DNA of 64,000 nt from Chlorokybus atmophyticus (lineage: Eukaryota > Streptophyta > Chlorokybophyceae > Chlorokybales > Chlorokybaceae), in the NCBI GenBank assembly GCA_009103225.1, contig RHPI01003369.1:1070281-1134280 (forward strand), read 5' to 3'. The notes beneath the pieces were generated by a model, which was not told the origin of the DNA, ran no database searches, and was given only the letters and a program-made list of their open reading frames with translations. Every line of letters starts with the position of its first letter. The stretch's first letter is position 1. Of this stretch, positions 23,362 to 36,200 are shown piece by piece. The translations under genes and the position numbers were made by a program.

Positions 23362-26300
23362 CTATGACTGCTGGTGAGCGGCGTGTATCGTAGCAGCTGC
23401 ATAGTAGTCCCGCTCCAGCCGGAATTCTTCAAACCCCACACCTGCAAGTACACCGTGATGCTTTCCGGCAAGCTTGACACACGGGCATGAACAGTAAAAG
23501 CTATAAAAACCTCTTGATGTGCATTGACATGCAATCGCTTACATGTGTGGAAGGCAATCCTCTGTTTTCATGTATGCATGTATGCGTGCGCGTGTGTGCA
23601 TGCATGTATGCTTGTCTTGAAGGTGAAGTGAAGGGCCAACAAACGTGTGGCTGCTTGACCCGTGCATGCTTTTACTCAAACAATGCAGACTCAGTTCAAC
23701 TCAGTTCAACACATGTGATGCCAAGATGAGAGAAAAGCTTACTAACCTTGACTGCCCCTCCAAAAGTGGCGGCTGCAATGACTGGCCCTCGCGTGCGCTT
23801 TGTGTTCTTGCCGCTGGTACTGTGACACACAGGTATCACACACAGAAAGCAAAGCAGATCCACACCGACACTTATGGTTGCGCGGGTGACAGCCGGGGCA
23901 TTAATGGTGGGTATACCTTTCTGCAGTTTGCAGCGTACACACGGAAGTCACGGCGCCCGCTTCTCCAGTCAGCTGCACACGCCAAAGCATATGACTGGGC
24001 CAACTACATGCATGGAGCATTGCATTTGCAAACACAATACACGCTTGCTCACCGTCTCAACATGCAAGCATCGTCCCGATGTGCTCGCATCCCAGACTCT
24101 CACAGTGCGGTCCGTTGAACCAGTGACCAACCTGCGAATGTATGTGTGATGCACGCCCTGATCAAGCGCCACATCAACACCTATATGTATATATGCTTAA
24201 CGTGCTTACATGCGGCCACGCAGGCCCTCCGCGAAGCAGCATGCGTTGGTAGACTGCGTGTGGCCTTTGAGCTCCAACAACTGCTTCGCTGCCCGCCTAT
24301 CCCATACCTGAGAGATACAGACTAGATATACTGTACGGCTAGTCAAACAACACACCCAACAGCAACAACTATCAAGGCCTCACCCTCGCTTCACAGCCTT
24401 CGCCATCGAAGCCGTTGCTGCAGCTTGCAAAGTAGTTTGCATCACTTGAAACGTCGCAACACAACTGGCAAGGCAATTGTTGATTATATATATAGTGCAG
24501 TGAAAACTAAGTGCACGTGTGCTTGTGCAAGCGTGCGTGCGCATGTTACAATGTGTGTGTGTGCGCAAGAGCATGCATGTGCATACAAGACAGCTGAGAG
24601 ACTCTCACTCACTGGGATGTAAGTGTGGCCTTTGAGGGTCTGCACCACTTCCATGCTTCGCGCGTCCCAAACCCGGAGCCTCAAGTCCTCTCCTGCCTAA
24701 TCCAACTAGACGTTTGGCAATACGAAACTATTGCCAATAAGCCAGGATACCATAACACATTACTATCTGTATCACCTGCAAGAAGCACTGCTCGCCTGGT
24801 ATCCAATGGCAATACGTCACCTGCCATGTCAATGACAAACCTTCACACACCTATCAACAACAACAACGACAACAACAACGACCACAACCACAACCACAAC
24901 AGCAAGTTCACTCACCACGTTGCTCTCGACGCGTGCGCATGCCAACTCTGTTCCTGTTTCCGCGTCCCACGTGCGCACGGTCGTGTCGCGTGACCCCGAG
25001 CACACCGTTGTCGCATCTGCAGATTGCCACATTACAACTACTCAATACGCAACAACTATGAGTCACTTTACCTCAGACATGATGATGAGGTTTACCTGGG
25101 CTGATGGCCAGTCCACTGATCACGAGCTCGTGGCCGGTGAAGGTATGGACACACTCGGCCTCTCCAAGCCGGTGCCTGTTGATGTCGCTACGTGAGCATC
25201 GGTTCCACACCGTACATATGCGTTTACACACACTAACGCATGCACGCAGATGCACACGCGCATGTGCATGCGCGCACAGGAGTGTGCATGCGCATGCACA
25301 CAGGCGCGCCCACACACAATCACAAGCAGCTTCTTTCCAGGGTAGAGATGCAACTGATCAGCCACATGCAACAGCGCGCACAACACAGAGAAAAGCATCA
25401 CCACCGCCACATGCAACTTGCATGCCACAAAAAAACAACCACATGTCTCTTACATCCGTATGGTGGCGTCTCGTCCCCCGGACACCACGACCCCTTCCGC
25501 GGCGGCGACGCGGTTGACGGCCGCAGCGTGCGCAGAACGCCACGAATGCATCACGCCTCCGTTTCCACTCTCCCGCCCCCACTCAACGACAACCACCGCC
25601 TGCGAGCAGTAGTAGTTGTTGTTGTGGTGGTGGTGGTGGTTACTTGTCTTCGTTGTTGACACTGTGGTTGCGGTTGTTGGTGATGTTGTCGTTGGTGTCG
25701 CTGTCGTTGAGTTACAGCCGTCACACTCAACAACAGTGATCAGATCAGTCTCTTGCCTTGTCTTCTGAGCCTGTGGCGAGGAGGGATGGGCCGGCGGAGG
25801 CGACGCACCAGATGCTCTCTGACCCGTGCACCTGAAAACGAGTTAATGAGTGAGTTGTGTGTTGTTGACAGCATGAGGGCGACACAATGACTGAGTATCA
25901 CTGAGTAGTTGATTGGATGCATGAGCGAATGTAAATCGTCGGATGAACCTTGTGCTAGTTACGGAGTACTTGATGGAGTGTTTTTTGCTTGTTAGAGTAC
26001 TGCTTCACCGCTATGCATGTGTCTTTTTTGTGTGTGCTGCGAGTGTTTTGCTGTAATGTATCGTTCTCTCAAGCGTCATTTGCACTGCTTGTTACGTAGT
26101 CCAAAGTAAAGTAGAAGCAGAAGGACATTAGTAGGATATTAGTAGTTAGCATGTGCTTGGCAGCAGTGAGCAGTTCATCATCCAACATTTCTTACAATAG
26201 ATAAAGAGCGGGAGTGTTTGATCATTGCATCAATTGCTGCATTGAAGCGACAACATCTTACCTGTGGCAGATGGAGTGCACAGTCTTTCCGCCTCTTGTT

Positions 26301-26492
26301 TCCTTCACCCTGACGCTCCTCCTCCTCCTCCTCCTCATGATGCTCATCACCATCGTCGCCATCATTGCCATCAGCTCCATCCACAATCTTTCTTCGGCGG
26401 GAAAAGCCTGACGTCGACGAGGCCGATGCCGCCGGCGCCCCGCCGCCCCAGATGGCGGCGGCGGCGGCGGCGGAGCACAGCCTGTTGCCCAT
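23362..26492 (-). CDS. WDR31: WD40-repeat protein, WDR31-like, N-myristoylation signal
   Basis: Start at 26492. Exon 1 (26492-26262) opens MGNRLCS, a good N-myristoylation and palmitoylation signal, then low-complexity and acidic sequence. Exon 2 (25831-25757) and exon 3 (25599-25454) carry the first WD repeats (LLATGSEDK, VVVSGGRDATIRM). Later exons give FTGHELVISGLAISP, CSGSRDTTVRTWDAETG, LRLRVWDARSMEVVQTLKGH, SCSNGFDGEGCEAR, VWDRRAAKQLLELKGH and TGSTDRTVRVWD; the last exon ends at 23362. The order and the NGF-GEGCEA block match animal WDR31, a myristoylated ciliary protein linked to intraflagellar transport. The exon 2 donor is GC. The joins between about 25454 and 24700 are less certain, and a segment after VESNV may be missing from my model. 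Confidence 0.8.
25618..25641. repeat. GTTGTTGTGGTGGTGGTGG microsatellite in a WDR31 intron
   Basis: Short (GTT/GTG)n run directly before exon 3 on the minus strand, where it forms an unusual CCACCACAACAAC polypyrimidine-poor tract. Confidence 0.7.
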
Positions 26493-28162
26493 GAGAGCAG
26501 CAATGACTAGGACTTTAACGATGTCGCTATTGCAAACATTGGCAGCTTGAGGTACACATTTTACAACATGGCAAGCTGCTCAAGCAGTAAAACAGCGCAA
26601 GGCAAAGGCGTTTGTGCACAGACACATGCAAGGTGGACGACAAGGACGACAACCACCACCACCACCACCACCACCACAACAACCCTTTGCTCACGTGATG
26701 AGCCGAGTCGACAAGGCACGCCCTGAACCGCATCGACCGACCCGCCTCCCGCCGAGCGCCAAGTTGCCAATGCGGTTTCGAATCCCCTGTCGTATCGAGG
26801 ATACGATAACTCCGTTACGACAGAACATCGATCAGAATTTCACATGTGGTTCAAGTCGCTGCATCAAGTGGGTCTCATTTGCCCCAAGTGCGGCAACTGA
26901 AGCCCCACGCACTGCGGCCCCGCAGTCTGTGGCAGGCAATGAATTCGCTGCACAACGTGCACATCATGACATGTCAATCGCTGTGTTCGGGGTTCTGAAG
27001 AGTCATCAGTCAGTCTGTGTGTTTTGCCGTTTCGCGCGCATTTGCCAATTGGCGAAGTTGAAGCTGCAGAGCTGCCACGTGGCGGTTAGGTTTACGGCGG
27101 CGGCAGTGTCGGTGTCGGTGGTGGCGGCGGCGGCGGCGGCGGGTGGAGGAGGTCGTGGGTGACGAGGAGCAGGACGAGGACGAGGTGGTTTGTGGGCGCT
27201 GCACGGCTGGCCAAGCCGGCGGCTTACTTGACTGTTCGTTGGCGGCCGCGGGATGTCAGTAACGGTGAGCCTGAGGGATGATTGGCCGTCCGTGTTGACG
27301 CTTACTTGAGGTCCAGGTCAGCTGAGCCTTGTTGCCAGTCTGTCTTAAGGCGTGCCTTGTCTGGTCCGATGAAGTTGCTTGCTGGTCGTAGCAGCAGCAG
27401 CTGGCCATCAAGCGCTGCCCTGCGTGCTTTGAAGCTCAACACCAGGCCATAGTTGATTGCCGTGTGGTTCCGTTTGCTCTGTGCACATGTCGCTTTGGCC
27501 CCTGTCGCCGAGCAGCAGCTGCATGCCTTTCTCTACATGTTGTATGATGTGTGCGTTGCTGCCACCGCTCGATAGGCTGTTTGCTCCTAGTGGGCAAGCC
27601 ATTGTGCTATTTGGTTCTGTCATTACGCAATTGGTTGGTACGCCTCATCTGTCTCAAGAAGCAACTTGCGTTCTATTCAATGTTGCATGCGAACGACATC
27701 GTCGATGCCAACTCTGAAAGCACATCATTGTGGTTGTGACATGCTACGTACCTCCAGGTGCTTAGGTCCGGCGAGGAAGCATGCGCTCCAGATGGCGCCT
27801 ATGATACTAGGTGAGTGCTTTGCTGCAACCATAGCTGCCAGTGCGTCTGTTGAGTTTAGGGATAGCCGCTGCTATTGTACATGATACAAATTGGTTAAGG
27901 GTGCACATGGCACAGAATGAAGGTTGTGCATACGCATGTGTTGTTGTGGGGTGTTGCAATGTCTACATTGCCCAACCAAAGTGATTTGCATCCAACCAAT
28001 TTGCACAACTGTTGTATTAGTGGCGCGATGAGTGCACTGCTGTAGTTGACAGTCAATCGTTGTGACTTGTCAACACCGCGACTGCAGGCAACCTTGCAAC
28101 ATCTATGTTTGAAACACACACCATACAGGCTAGTAAATGCGCTGTGCAACGTCTTCTTTAGC
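26493..28162. other. Divergent intergenic region between WDR31 and the fatty acid hydroxylase
   Basis: About 1.7 kb without a recognisable gene. Contains (CCA)n at 26649-26680 and (GGC)n near 27120-27145. I looked for an upstream exon of the hydroxylase encoding a cytochrome b5 domain (HPGG motif) and found none. Confidence 0.45.
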
Positions 28163-29470
28163 ATGTCTGAAGTGTTCACGGTGATTTTGCAATGCAGGCC
28201 AGAGCAGCAAACCATTGTGCGATCCTCAAACTCTGCTGCGGTGGCTTTGGAGGACAAGGCGGGATGTGTTGTGGACATGTCAAAACCGCTTGTCTTTCAG
28301 GTACACTGTCGGTCGGTGCATGACAACCATCAGTGTTCACCCAACATGAGCTCCAACATGTCATGTACAGGCAACCATATGCTAAGCGAATGCAGTCATT
28401 GTCGTCACTTGCCGGCACGCGATTCTTTGCCTGCTTCCTTTTCGTGAGTTGCTCATGTCACACACATTGCCGCTTTGCAGGTTGGCCACTTGGGTTCATA
28501 TTACCAGCAGTGGGTGCATATCCCAGAGGCCAGAAAGGGACCTGCACGCTTCTTCAAGAGTGACATCATGGAGGTGAGCTTAAAGACATCCGTGTGGTGT
28601 GATCCTTAGCCACTAGTCATGCCGGATTCATGCCACAACATATGCCCTTTGCAGACGATAAGTCGCACGCCGTGGTTTCTGGTACCGCTCGTGTGGATGC
28701 CGGTGGTGTTCGCTTGTCTAGCGTACCCGCTTGTCCATTGGCAGCTGAGGAGAGATGTTGCTGTCGTCGCATTCCTTGCGGGCATGGTGGTTTGGAGTCT
28801 GCTTGAATACCTGATACACCGATTCATCTTTCACCATGGCACTCAGAACTACTGGTATACCTGATGGGCATCCGCAGCATCACATGTTCATGTTCCTCCA
28901 TTGTGATCGAGTCATTGACATGCCTTGTGTTCTGGCAGGGGAAACACTTTTCATTTCTTGTTCCATGGCTGCCATCACAAGTTACCCTTGGACAACTATC
29001 GGTTGGTCTTCCCACCTACTGCAGCAGCTGTGGTCGCCTCTTTGGTACGAAAGAGGCATTCTCCAGTTAGTCAAGCAACACATTGCATACTTCCAAGTGC
29101 GATGTTCACCAGTTCAGTTGCTTGCAGGGCTTCCTGTTGGCACTTTCACTGGCTCCTTCTTTAAGAGAGGCACTCCCATTATTTGCTGGCGGCCTGTGCG
29201 GCTACGTGCTGTACGACTGCATGCACTATTATGTTCATCATGGGCAAATGTGGACGGCGTACCTGAAGCGCATGAAGGTATGCCCCGGCTAGCTTTCAGT
29301 GCTTTCAATCGATTGCATAAGCTGTTGCACACGCTCACTTGCCATGCATGGCCTTGCAGACTTACCACCTTGCACATCACTTCAAGCACCCGGAACACAG
29401 CTACGGCATCACGTCCACGATGTGGGACAGAGTCTTCCAGACTGGACCGCAAGTCCCAAAGCGTGTTTAG
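28163..29470 (+). CDS. FAH1: Fatty acid 2-hydroxylase (plant-type, no cytochrome b5 domain), 6 exons
   Basis: ER di-iron enzyme that 2-hydroxylates the acyl chain of sphingolipids. Exons: 28163-28300, 28481-28573, 28655-28854, 28939-29044, 29128-29277, 29360-29470; 798 nt, 265 residues. Starts considered: ATG at 28163 (MSEVFTVIL) or 28277 (MSKPLVFQVGHLG). The core reads VGHLGSYYQQWVHIPEA, two hydrophobic segments (WFLVPLVWMPVVFACLAY and AVVAFLAGMVVWSLL), then the His boxes EYLIHRFIFHH, LFHGCHHK, DCMHYYVHH and YHLAHHFKHPEHSYG. All expected iron-ligand histidines are present. Fungal and animal enzymes carry an N-terminal cytochrome b5; plant FAH1/2 do not, and neither does this one. Confidence 0.93.
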
Positions 29471-30055
29471 CTCTATGAGTCCGTTTTTGCAGCATGTGGC
29501 GGTCATGTCTATTTTCATTGTCACATTGTTGTTACGATCGCAATTTCTGTGTTGCACACAGCTGTGTAGTAGGTGTAGGATTCAGGTGGAGCTGGGATAG
29601 TTGTACAATTAATAACCTTATGCTCCTTTAAGCCAATGAGATTGAGTTATTGGGCTTGCTGAGCATGAGGTTGTGGCATATGACATGGATGTGCATGATA
29701 TGGCGTGTGCTGTATGCAAGGTATTTGCATTTGGATTGCTAGTGCACTTTGCACCATCGCTGCACTTGCACACATGAGCACCTAGTGCACATAGCTGGAT
29801 GCACCTTGTTTCAATGGTCATGTACACAGCTGTGGTGCAGATGACGACTTCAATACATGCATGCGTGTGTGAGACTACCCGGAAAGGCCATTAGTGGTGG
29901 TGTAGGTAGCAATAGCCCGGTGATTGGATTACGAAAAGTGTACAGGAAATTGCAGATACTATTGTACAGGATATGCGCGAGACATTTGGCGACTTGCATG
30001 ACGTCAAAACAGCATAGCATACCAACCAGCATGCAAACACAGTCACATACACCGC
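29471..30055. other. Intergenic spacer
   Basis: No gene seen; AT/TG-rich with scattered TTGCATTTG-like motifs. The right part merges into the terminal sequence of the Penelope-like copy. Confidence 0.4.
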
Positions 30056-31680
30056 CACCGGGCTATATTGACTGCCTGTTTACCTACCACACTACCCTAC
30101 TCTAGACCTCCCCGTCAGGCATGCATACATGCGTATTGTTGGTTGATTGCCTGTGCAACACACGAGCAGCAGCGTCAACCACGGTAGTCCAGGTGCAGCG
30201 TAACAGCAGCAGGTAGCATGCAGCACACTCCCTCTCCCTCCCTCTCTCCCCCTCTCCCACAGTCTCCCTCCCTCTCTCCCTCTCCGTCTGTCCTTCCCCT
30301 GCTTCCCTACTTCTTCGTCCCCCGCTCCGCCTGTTCTCTCTCCTCCGCCTCCCCCTCCTCTTGCTGTCATTGTGCCGTCGCCTCAACTGCAAACCCTTGT
30401 CGCCGCTGATCTGGCAAGGCCCCTCTGCCCCGCCCCTCTGCCCAGCCTCTCGTTCTGCAGGCTGGCATGCAGTGTTGCACTGTGGCACTAGGGCACTGCA
30501 CTGTGTAGCGCTGGCAGTTAGGTGGTGCTGGTGGGGTTGGGTGGTGGGGTTGGACGGCTGTGTTCTTAGCACGGGCAGGCTGCGTTACCAAGCAGCCTGC
30601 TCCCCGCGCACGTTGTCTGGTCCCGCTGACGTGGTGTCTGCGATGGTCGCCTTTGCGCGCCGGTGTTTCTGTAAAGCGAGGTACACCATCTTGTACAACA
30701 ATGCCGGGGGGGGTGCAGTACGCATACGTGTTGTTGCGCATCATGCGTTGCCGCAGCGTCGCCAACATCCGTTTCAAAGAGTGGCCCTCCGACTGCATCG
30801 CTGTGAGCAGGTCCGTCATAGCGTTGATGTAATGAGTGCGATACGTGCACACGCGGATGAACCGCACGTACTGCGATTCCACCACTCCCAACCTGACGCT
30901 CTGAGGCACATTGGACTCCGGTAGCGGCGCCCTATGTCGTCTGATGTCTTTGTACTCCGGCAAATCTTGCTTGCTGTACAGCTTGGTGCAGATTCCGTCC
31001 GCTGTTTAGAAAACCATCAAATCTAGAAATGGCACCGATGTGCCCGCAGCTGTACATGTCACTGTGAGTGCATGTCTTGGGTACAGGCCTCCCCCTGGTA
31101 CGTCACTTCCCATGTACAGCATCGCTGCAAAATCTGGCATGTCCGCCACAAACAGGTCGTCTATGTAGCGTAGCACTCCTCTTGCACAGGCCGTCAGCAG
31201 GGACATGTCTCCTGTGTCACGCAAGCCGCGTGCGAACCGTCTCTCATGTGACAGCAAGTAGCCATTGGCTAGATGTGCGCCGGCATTGTTGCCCATAGGT
31301 ACTCCAACCGTTTGTCCGTATAGTTCGTCACTGGCAGTGAGCAGGTACAGATTGTTCAACAGGAATTGCAGCATCGTGTACAGCGTCAGCGGCGTGAACG
31401 TCCTCCACATGCGATCATCATCCACGCGGTATGTTGCTCCAGCTGTCCACCTATGCAGTACTGTGCCGTCCGGTTGGACTGTGAGGTGGAGGTGCGTGGT
31501 CCTGTCTTGTCTTCGCTTGTAGTCGAAGCTCGCCTCCACTAGCTCGGTCATTCGATTCAACAGATCTTGGTGCGGAATGTGTTTGTGAGTTTCGTGCATG
31601 TCTTGACTGTGGTTGACGCCCCACGCATGAAACAATTGTAGCACACCATCTCTTGTACAGCACGGTTGGTACACTCATCA
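30056..31680 (-). mobile_element. 5'-truncated Penelope-like retroelement (copy A)
   Basis: On the minus strand 31674-31006 encodes the second half of a reverse transcriptase: VGVPMGNNAGAHLANGYL (motif B region), VLRYIDDLFVADMP (catalytic motif C, YIDD) and TSVPFLDLMVF (motif D). The reading continues across a stop at 31006 into 30963-30367 (RRHRAPLPESNVP, CTYRTHYINAMTDLL, LATLRQRMM). The first catalytic Asp motif (FDFSTLYT in the other copy) is missing: homology stops just before it, so the copy is truncated at its 5' end. Downstream lie a CT-rich tract and a terminal motif (ACCGGGCTA at 30056 to CCCCGTCAGGCATGCAT at 30126) shared with the other copies. It is not autonomous. Confidence 0.88.
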
Positions 31681-32871
31681 CCACAAACAGCTATGCTGGG
31701 CGTGCTTTGTCGGTGGTGGCATGTGCTCTGTACATACAATGCGAAACGGCAATGCACATGCATAGTGTAATAAAACAAGTGTAGTGGTCGTCATTAGGCC
31801 CACTAGTCCGGTGCATCCAGCAATACGTTATTGGTTGTTGGCGCATGGCAGCTGGAGGGTGTGCATCTGCTGTGCTGCACGGTCCGTCGCGTGCACCGCC
31901 ACCCATGACGCGGTGCAACGAGAAAGTGTTTGCTAAGGTGATGGAAGCTGGATGCACTGCGAGCAACCGGCCTTTGTGCCCATCCGCTTGAGGGAGTCGC
32001 AACGCAGACGACTTCACTTTATGGCATGAAACTTAGCTGGGATATAAAGCTGCTACTGAACTTCAACGTCACGACGTGTGGACTCAGCAGGCGTGGTGGT
32101 ACAGGCGGTGGAGGCCGTGAAGTGAAGTGAAGTGAAGTGAGGTGTAGCAACCACCCACATGGATACCTTTTGCCCACTTGTGATGGAGACAGACACATGG
32201 AATGTTGGGGGGATGATTCTGGTACATGCACCTATGCGTGCACAACACGATGGCGGTGCGAGGGGTGGAGCACCGCGGGCTGTAGCTAGATGGGCTCGCA
32301 CATGTATGCCAGAAGTGGGTGGCTTGTGCCTTGCAGCGGGAGCAGGCAATGGCATCATGAAAGCGGGGAGCATCGACAGTGGCGGCAATGTCCGAGCTCG
32401 ACACCGACTCTGGATGACCCTAGATCTTTCTACCACGGAAAGCAAAAGCAACGCTCAAGTAGATGGTGTGGGAGCTGACTGGCTGTGCATATGTGCTAGA
32501 CTGTGTGCATGTGCGAGTGGTAGGGCAGCAATTCGCGCAAGACACCGTTGTCCTTTATATGATAATAGATTGCATGCCCACCGCTTGCTTCCAACCTAGC
32601 CGTTAGGCACCTATGCTTCCAAACCATGCACATGTTTGCCTCGTTACTCGCGTGAGCCATCACGTGTCTTGCCATTCGGTTGTCGCCGCGAGGTCATACC
32701 ACCCTCACATACCATGTCATATACACGTCCCACAAGGACTCACGTCAGTGCAAGTGTTGATTGCGTATGTTGCGCCTCTCTGCTGTGTACAGGATACGCG
32801 CGAGGCAGTTGTAAGCATGCATGACGCAAACAGCAGCACACAGACAACCATGTTAGCACGCTAGCATACAC
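31681..32871. other. Unassigned sequence next to copy A
   Basis: No gene recognised. A minus-strand frame (32017-31691) is open but has no homology I can name. Includes the GAAGT repeat at 32117-32142. Confidence 0.3.
32117..32142. repeat. (GTGAA)n microsatellite
   Basis: GTGAAGTGAAGTGAAGTGA run, about five units. A looser version, with GTGAAGTGTGAAGTG motifs, occurs at 34848-34884 inside the DUF4470 gene. Confidence 0.85.
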
Positions 32872-32950
32872 CATCACCGGGCTATTACACGCTGCTGGTT
32901 CACATCTAATCGACTACTGTACCCTAGACCTCCCCGTTAGGCATGCATGC
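32872..32950 (-). repeat. Solo terminal repeat of the Penelope-like family
   Basis: Begins ATCACCGGGCTATT and ends CCTCCCCGTTAGGCATGCA. Same boundaries and spacing as the sequences flanking copy A (30056-30126) and the large element (about 47989-48062), but with no retroelement coding sequence attached. Confidence 0.65.
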
Positions 32951-33203
32951 AAGTTGTCATTTACCTGCACACACGAGCTATTGTTAGTCGTTGTTGGCAA
33001 TGGCAACATCAACGACGACTCCCTCCCTCCTGTGTTCAGTGCTGAGCCTCATACTGTTGCAGCCACACTTGCACCAGCATTGCATAGACAACAACCACAA
33101 CCATTTCACTCACTATGTCTGTTTGTTGTGCAGCTCCTCATTTGTTTGTGGTTCTACATGCTAGCAAACTTGCAGGTGGATATTGTGTATATGTAAACTC
33201 TAT

Positions 33204-36200
33204 ATGGCTGCGACTGCCCCGCCATGGCTTCCGAGCCCGAGCATACGCGCGCTGATGGAGAATACTCCCATGCATTACCTCATGGGCAACACGACGTACA
33301 GAGACGTCCTCAGCCGCGCAGTGCCGTACGGTGAAGCATTTTCTTCATCTCAACACAGCAACAAAGATGGCCAGCTGGAGGCCTTGTTCCTCGGCTGCGG
33401 AGACATTCGCAACGTGCTGTGCACTGCGATGGCTGTTGCCAATGTGAGATAGCTTTGCAACTAATGTTGATACTGTGTGTGTGCATGCAATGGCAACTCA
33501 AGTACTCCCGCTATCCAGGTGCCCGGGGCATTGACTCTTCATCTCAATGACATCAACCTCGGGGTGATTGCGCGTGACGCGCTTCTGTTGTCCATAGCAC
33601 AACGCATCAACCCGGACAGCGCTGAAGACGTGCAGTACTGTGGCATGTGTGGTACTCGGCTGTGCTCAGCAAAGCTCACGCCCCTCGGCTTCAGGACGAC
33701 ATGCAGCGCATGATTGACGGTATGTTGCGTACACGCATAAACAGAAACTACTGTGCTCGAGTGAACACTGAGTACTATTTCACAGCCTCCGGCAACCCGC
33801 ACTCTAATGTTCTGCTTGCCCCTTATGGGTGTCCTGAAGCATTCATGCGGCAGTGATGTGAATGAGTGCAGGTGTTGGCAGGTGTATGCCTACACGTCAC
33901 TGACATACACACAGGTAGCATGTCCTGAAGCTATCAGCGGGCATCCTCACATGCACGTTGTTTTGATCACTGGCAACTTCCACACGCACACAAGTATCAA
34001 TTACTTTTTGCGCTGCGCAGGTGGATCCGACAGATTCTTGTCAATACCACGCGAGCAAGACAGGCAGCAGGTGACGGATGCTTTGCAAGCTTGGCTGCGC
34101 GGGCCTCTTCCGTCCTACCACCAAGTGAAACGCCAGCGAGAGAAGCTGGGGATGATGCCACAGACAATCGGCAGATTCAGCATGTTTGAGGAGTTTTGCA
34201 CGCGACAAGCGGCGATGTACCCATTCATGGCGAGCCCTGTGCAAGGCGAAACTATGTTGAAGAATCCACCTCATGGCAAGTTGCGGTGTGTTGTTCCGTT
34301 GGAATGCATGCGTGGTGCATTCTGATGGCAATTACAACTGAGAGAAACGACATCAAAAGCTGTCTGCACGGTAGTGAGTGAAGTGCGCATGCAAAGGACA
34401 GACCTCATTGTCAGATTGCTATGCTTATGTTGATTAACATCACAGATACCATCAAAGAGGAGGTGCGGTTATGGTATGCCAAAGGCTTCAGCAGCAGAAT
34501 CAACTTGGCCGATCTGTCAACCCGATGCTGTTGGATCCATCTGATCTCACCTGGAAGGTACCTGTTGTGTTACCAGCAAGCATGTAAAGTTGGTAGTTCG
34601 TCGGTTGATCAACCAAGAGTGTATACTCTAATAGACCAGCTGATTGCATGTCATGCCGTGGCAGGTGCATTATGACTCGAACCCATTCAAGGCTTACGTG
34701 CCGATAACACTCGCAGAGGAGGAGGCCGCCGTGAAATCCGGCAGTAGTACTCCTCTCGCTGATGTCAGCGTGAAGCGGCTCGCTGGACTTGTGAAGGGCT
34801 TTCAGCAGCGGTGTTGTTCTGCAGGGTACGCAATGCGTCGGCACATGTGAAGTGTGAAGTGTAAAGCGTGAAGTGTGAAGCACGACTGTGCAGGTATTGC
34901 ATGTATCATTGTCAGGGTGCACGCAACAGGTCAACAAGCGCATTCTGTGGTAGAGGCTTGAAGATGGACGGAAACTCCGTTGTCGTGCAACATGTTGGCA
35001 TCATGCTTCCTGTCTGCACTCAAGAGAAACCATGCATGGTATTCCATGGAGCACACCTCTCACCCCTGACAAGTTCTGCTGTGTGCAGAGGTTTGCGAAT
35101 CGCGCTTTGGGTGGGCGACGCGTTGCTGCTGTGCCTGACGGAGCTGCCTTCAAACATGCTGTTCGACGCCATCGACACGTCCAACCTTGCCGATCAAGTT
35201 GGGCTCGTCAATCTACTAGCATGCGTGGCTCCACGTCTGAAACGGTACTTGATGCCTGGTTGCTGGACAGGTCTTGTTTGCATGCCCGTAAGACTGTTTG
35301 TCGTTATTATCGTCGTTGTTGTTGCTGATGTGCGGATGTGGTGTTGCGTGCTTGTTGGCAGGCACTCAAATGCGCTGCGGCACACCTCCACCATGACGTG
35401 GTCTTCAGCGGGCTCCACATTCAAAGAGTACTTTGAGAGGGCTGTCGGCATTGACCCCAAACTGTTCCCTACCATCTTTGGTCTGAAGCTGGCGACCGAC
35501 ACGTCGCTCACGCGCAAGAGCACAACGCCGCTGCCACTCTTGCGCTACGGCGGGATACCACACGAGGACCGCATGTTGGAGTGTTCGCCTGCGGGTCTCA
35601 CAAACACATCATCATTTCTGCCTTCACCCACCCCATTGACGCTCTGGACCCAACCCGAAGCGTGTGCGCTGGTCAAAGCGCTGAGAAGCTTGCAAGACAA
35701 GTGCATACGACTCCACGTGGTGATGTTCCCCGACGGCGAGGGGTGCGTACTGAAGGCCGTCACGCCGATCACGTACGCCATCATTGTGAAGCACCTCAGC
35801 AAGAGACTCGCTGGCGGCACCGCGAGCCTCGTCGCTGCGAATATGATGATGCTAAACGACCCTGTCGCGTGCCAGCTGTCGTGCTGTTGGAAGACAGCTG
35901 CAAGTGTCTTGCAACTCACTGAGGCTGATGCATCCATCCCGCTGCAAAGCTTGTCTGCCACCATCAGATGGTCCGACTCGCTCGTGAAGGCACCCAACGG
36001 GCCACTTGTTCACGTCCTGCTGCTTGAAGGGAAAGCCAAAGAGTTGTCGATCTGCCCGCCATGCAACGCCACGCTGCGTTAAAAAGCAATCTGATTGGTG
36101 ACGGCGTGCACATCCTGACCAACATCAACGTCAACTTTGAGAAGAGTCGGCTGGACTTCCTCTTGCCCGCAAAGCATTTCTCGGACCCAAACAATGTCTA

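Noticed and set aside
26775-26800. GGTTTCGAATCCC resembling a tRNA T-arm
   Set aside because: The flanking bases do not form the T stem, and no cloverleaf fits upstream.
31691-32017. 109-codon minus-strand frame beside copy A as another element gene
   Set aside because: It shows no similarity to the nuclease or connector of the large element and no recognisable motif.
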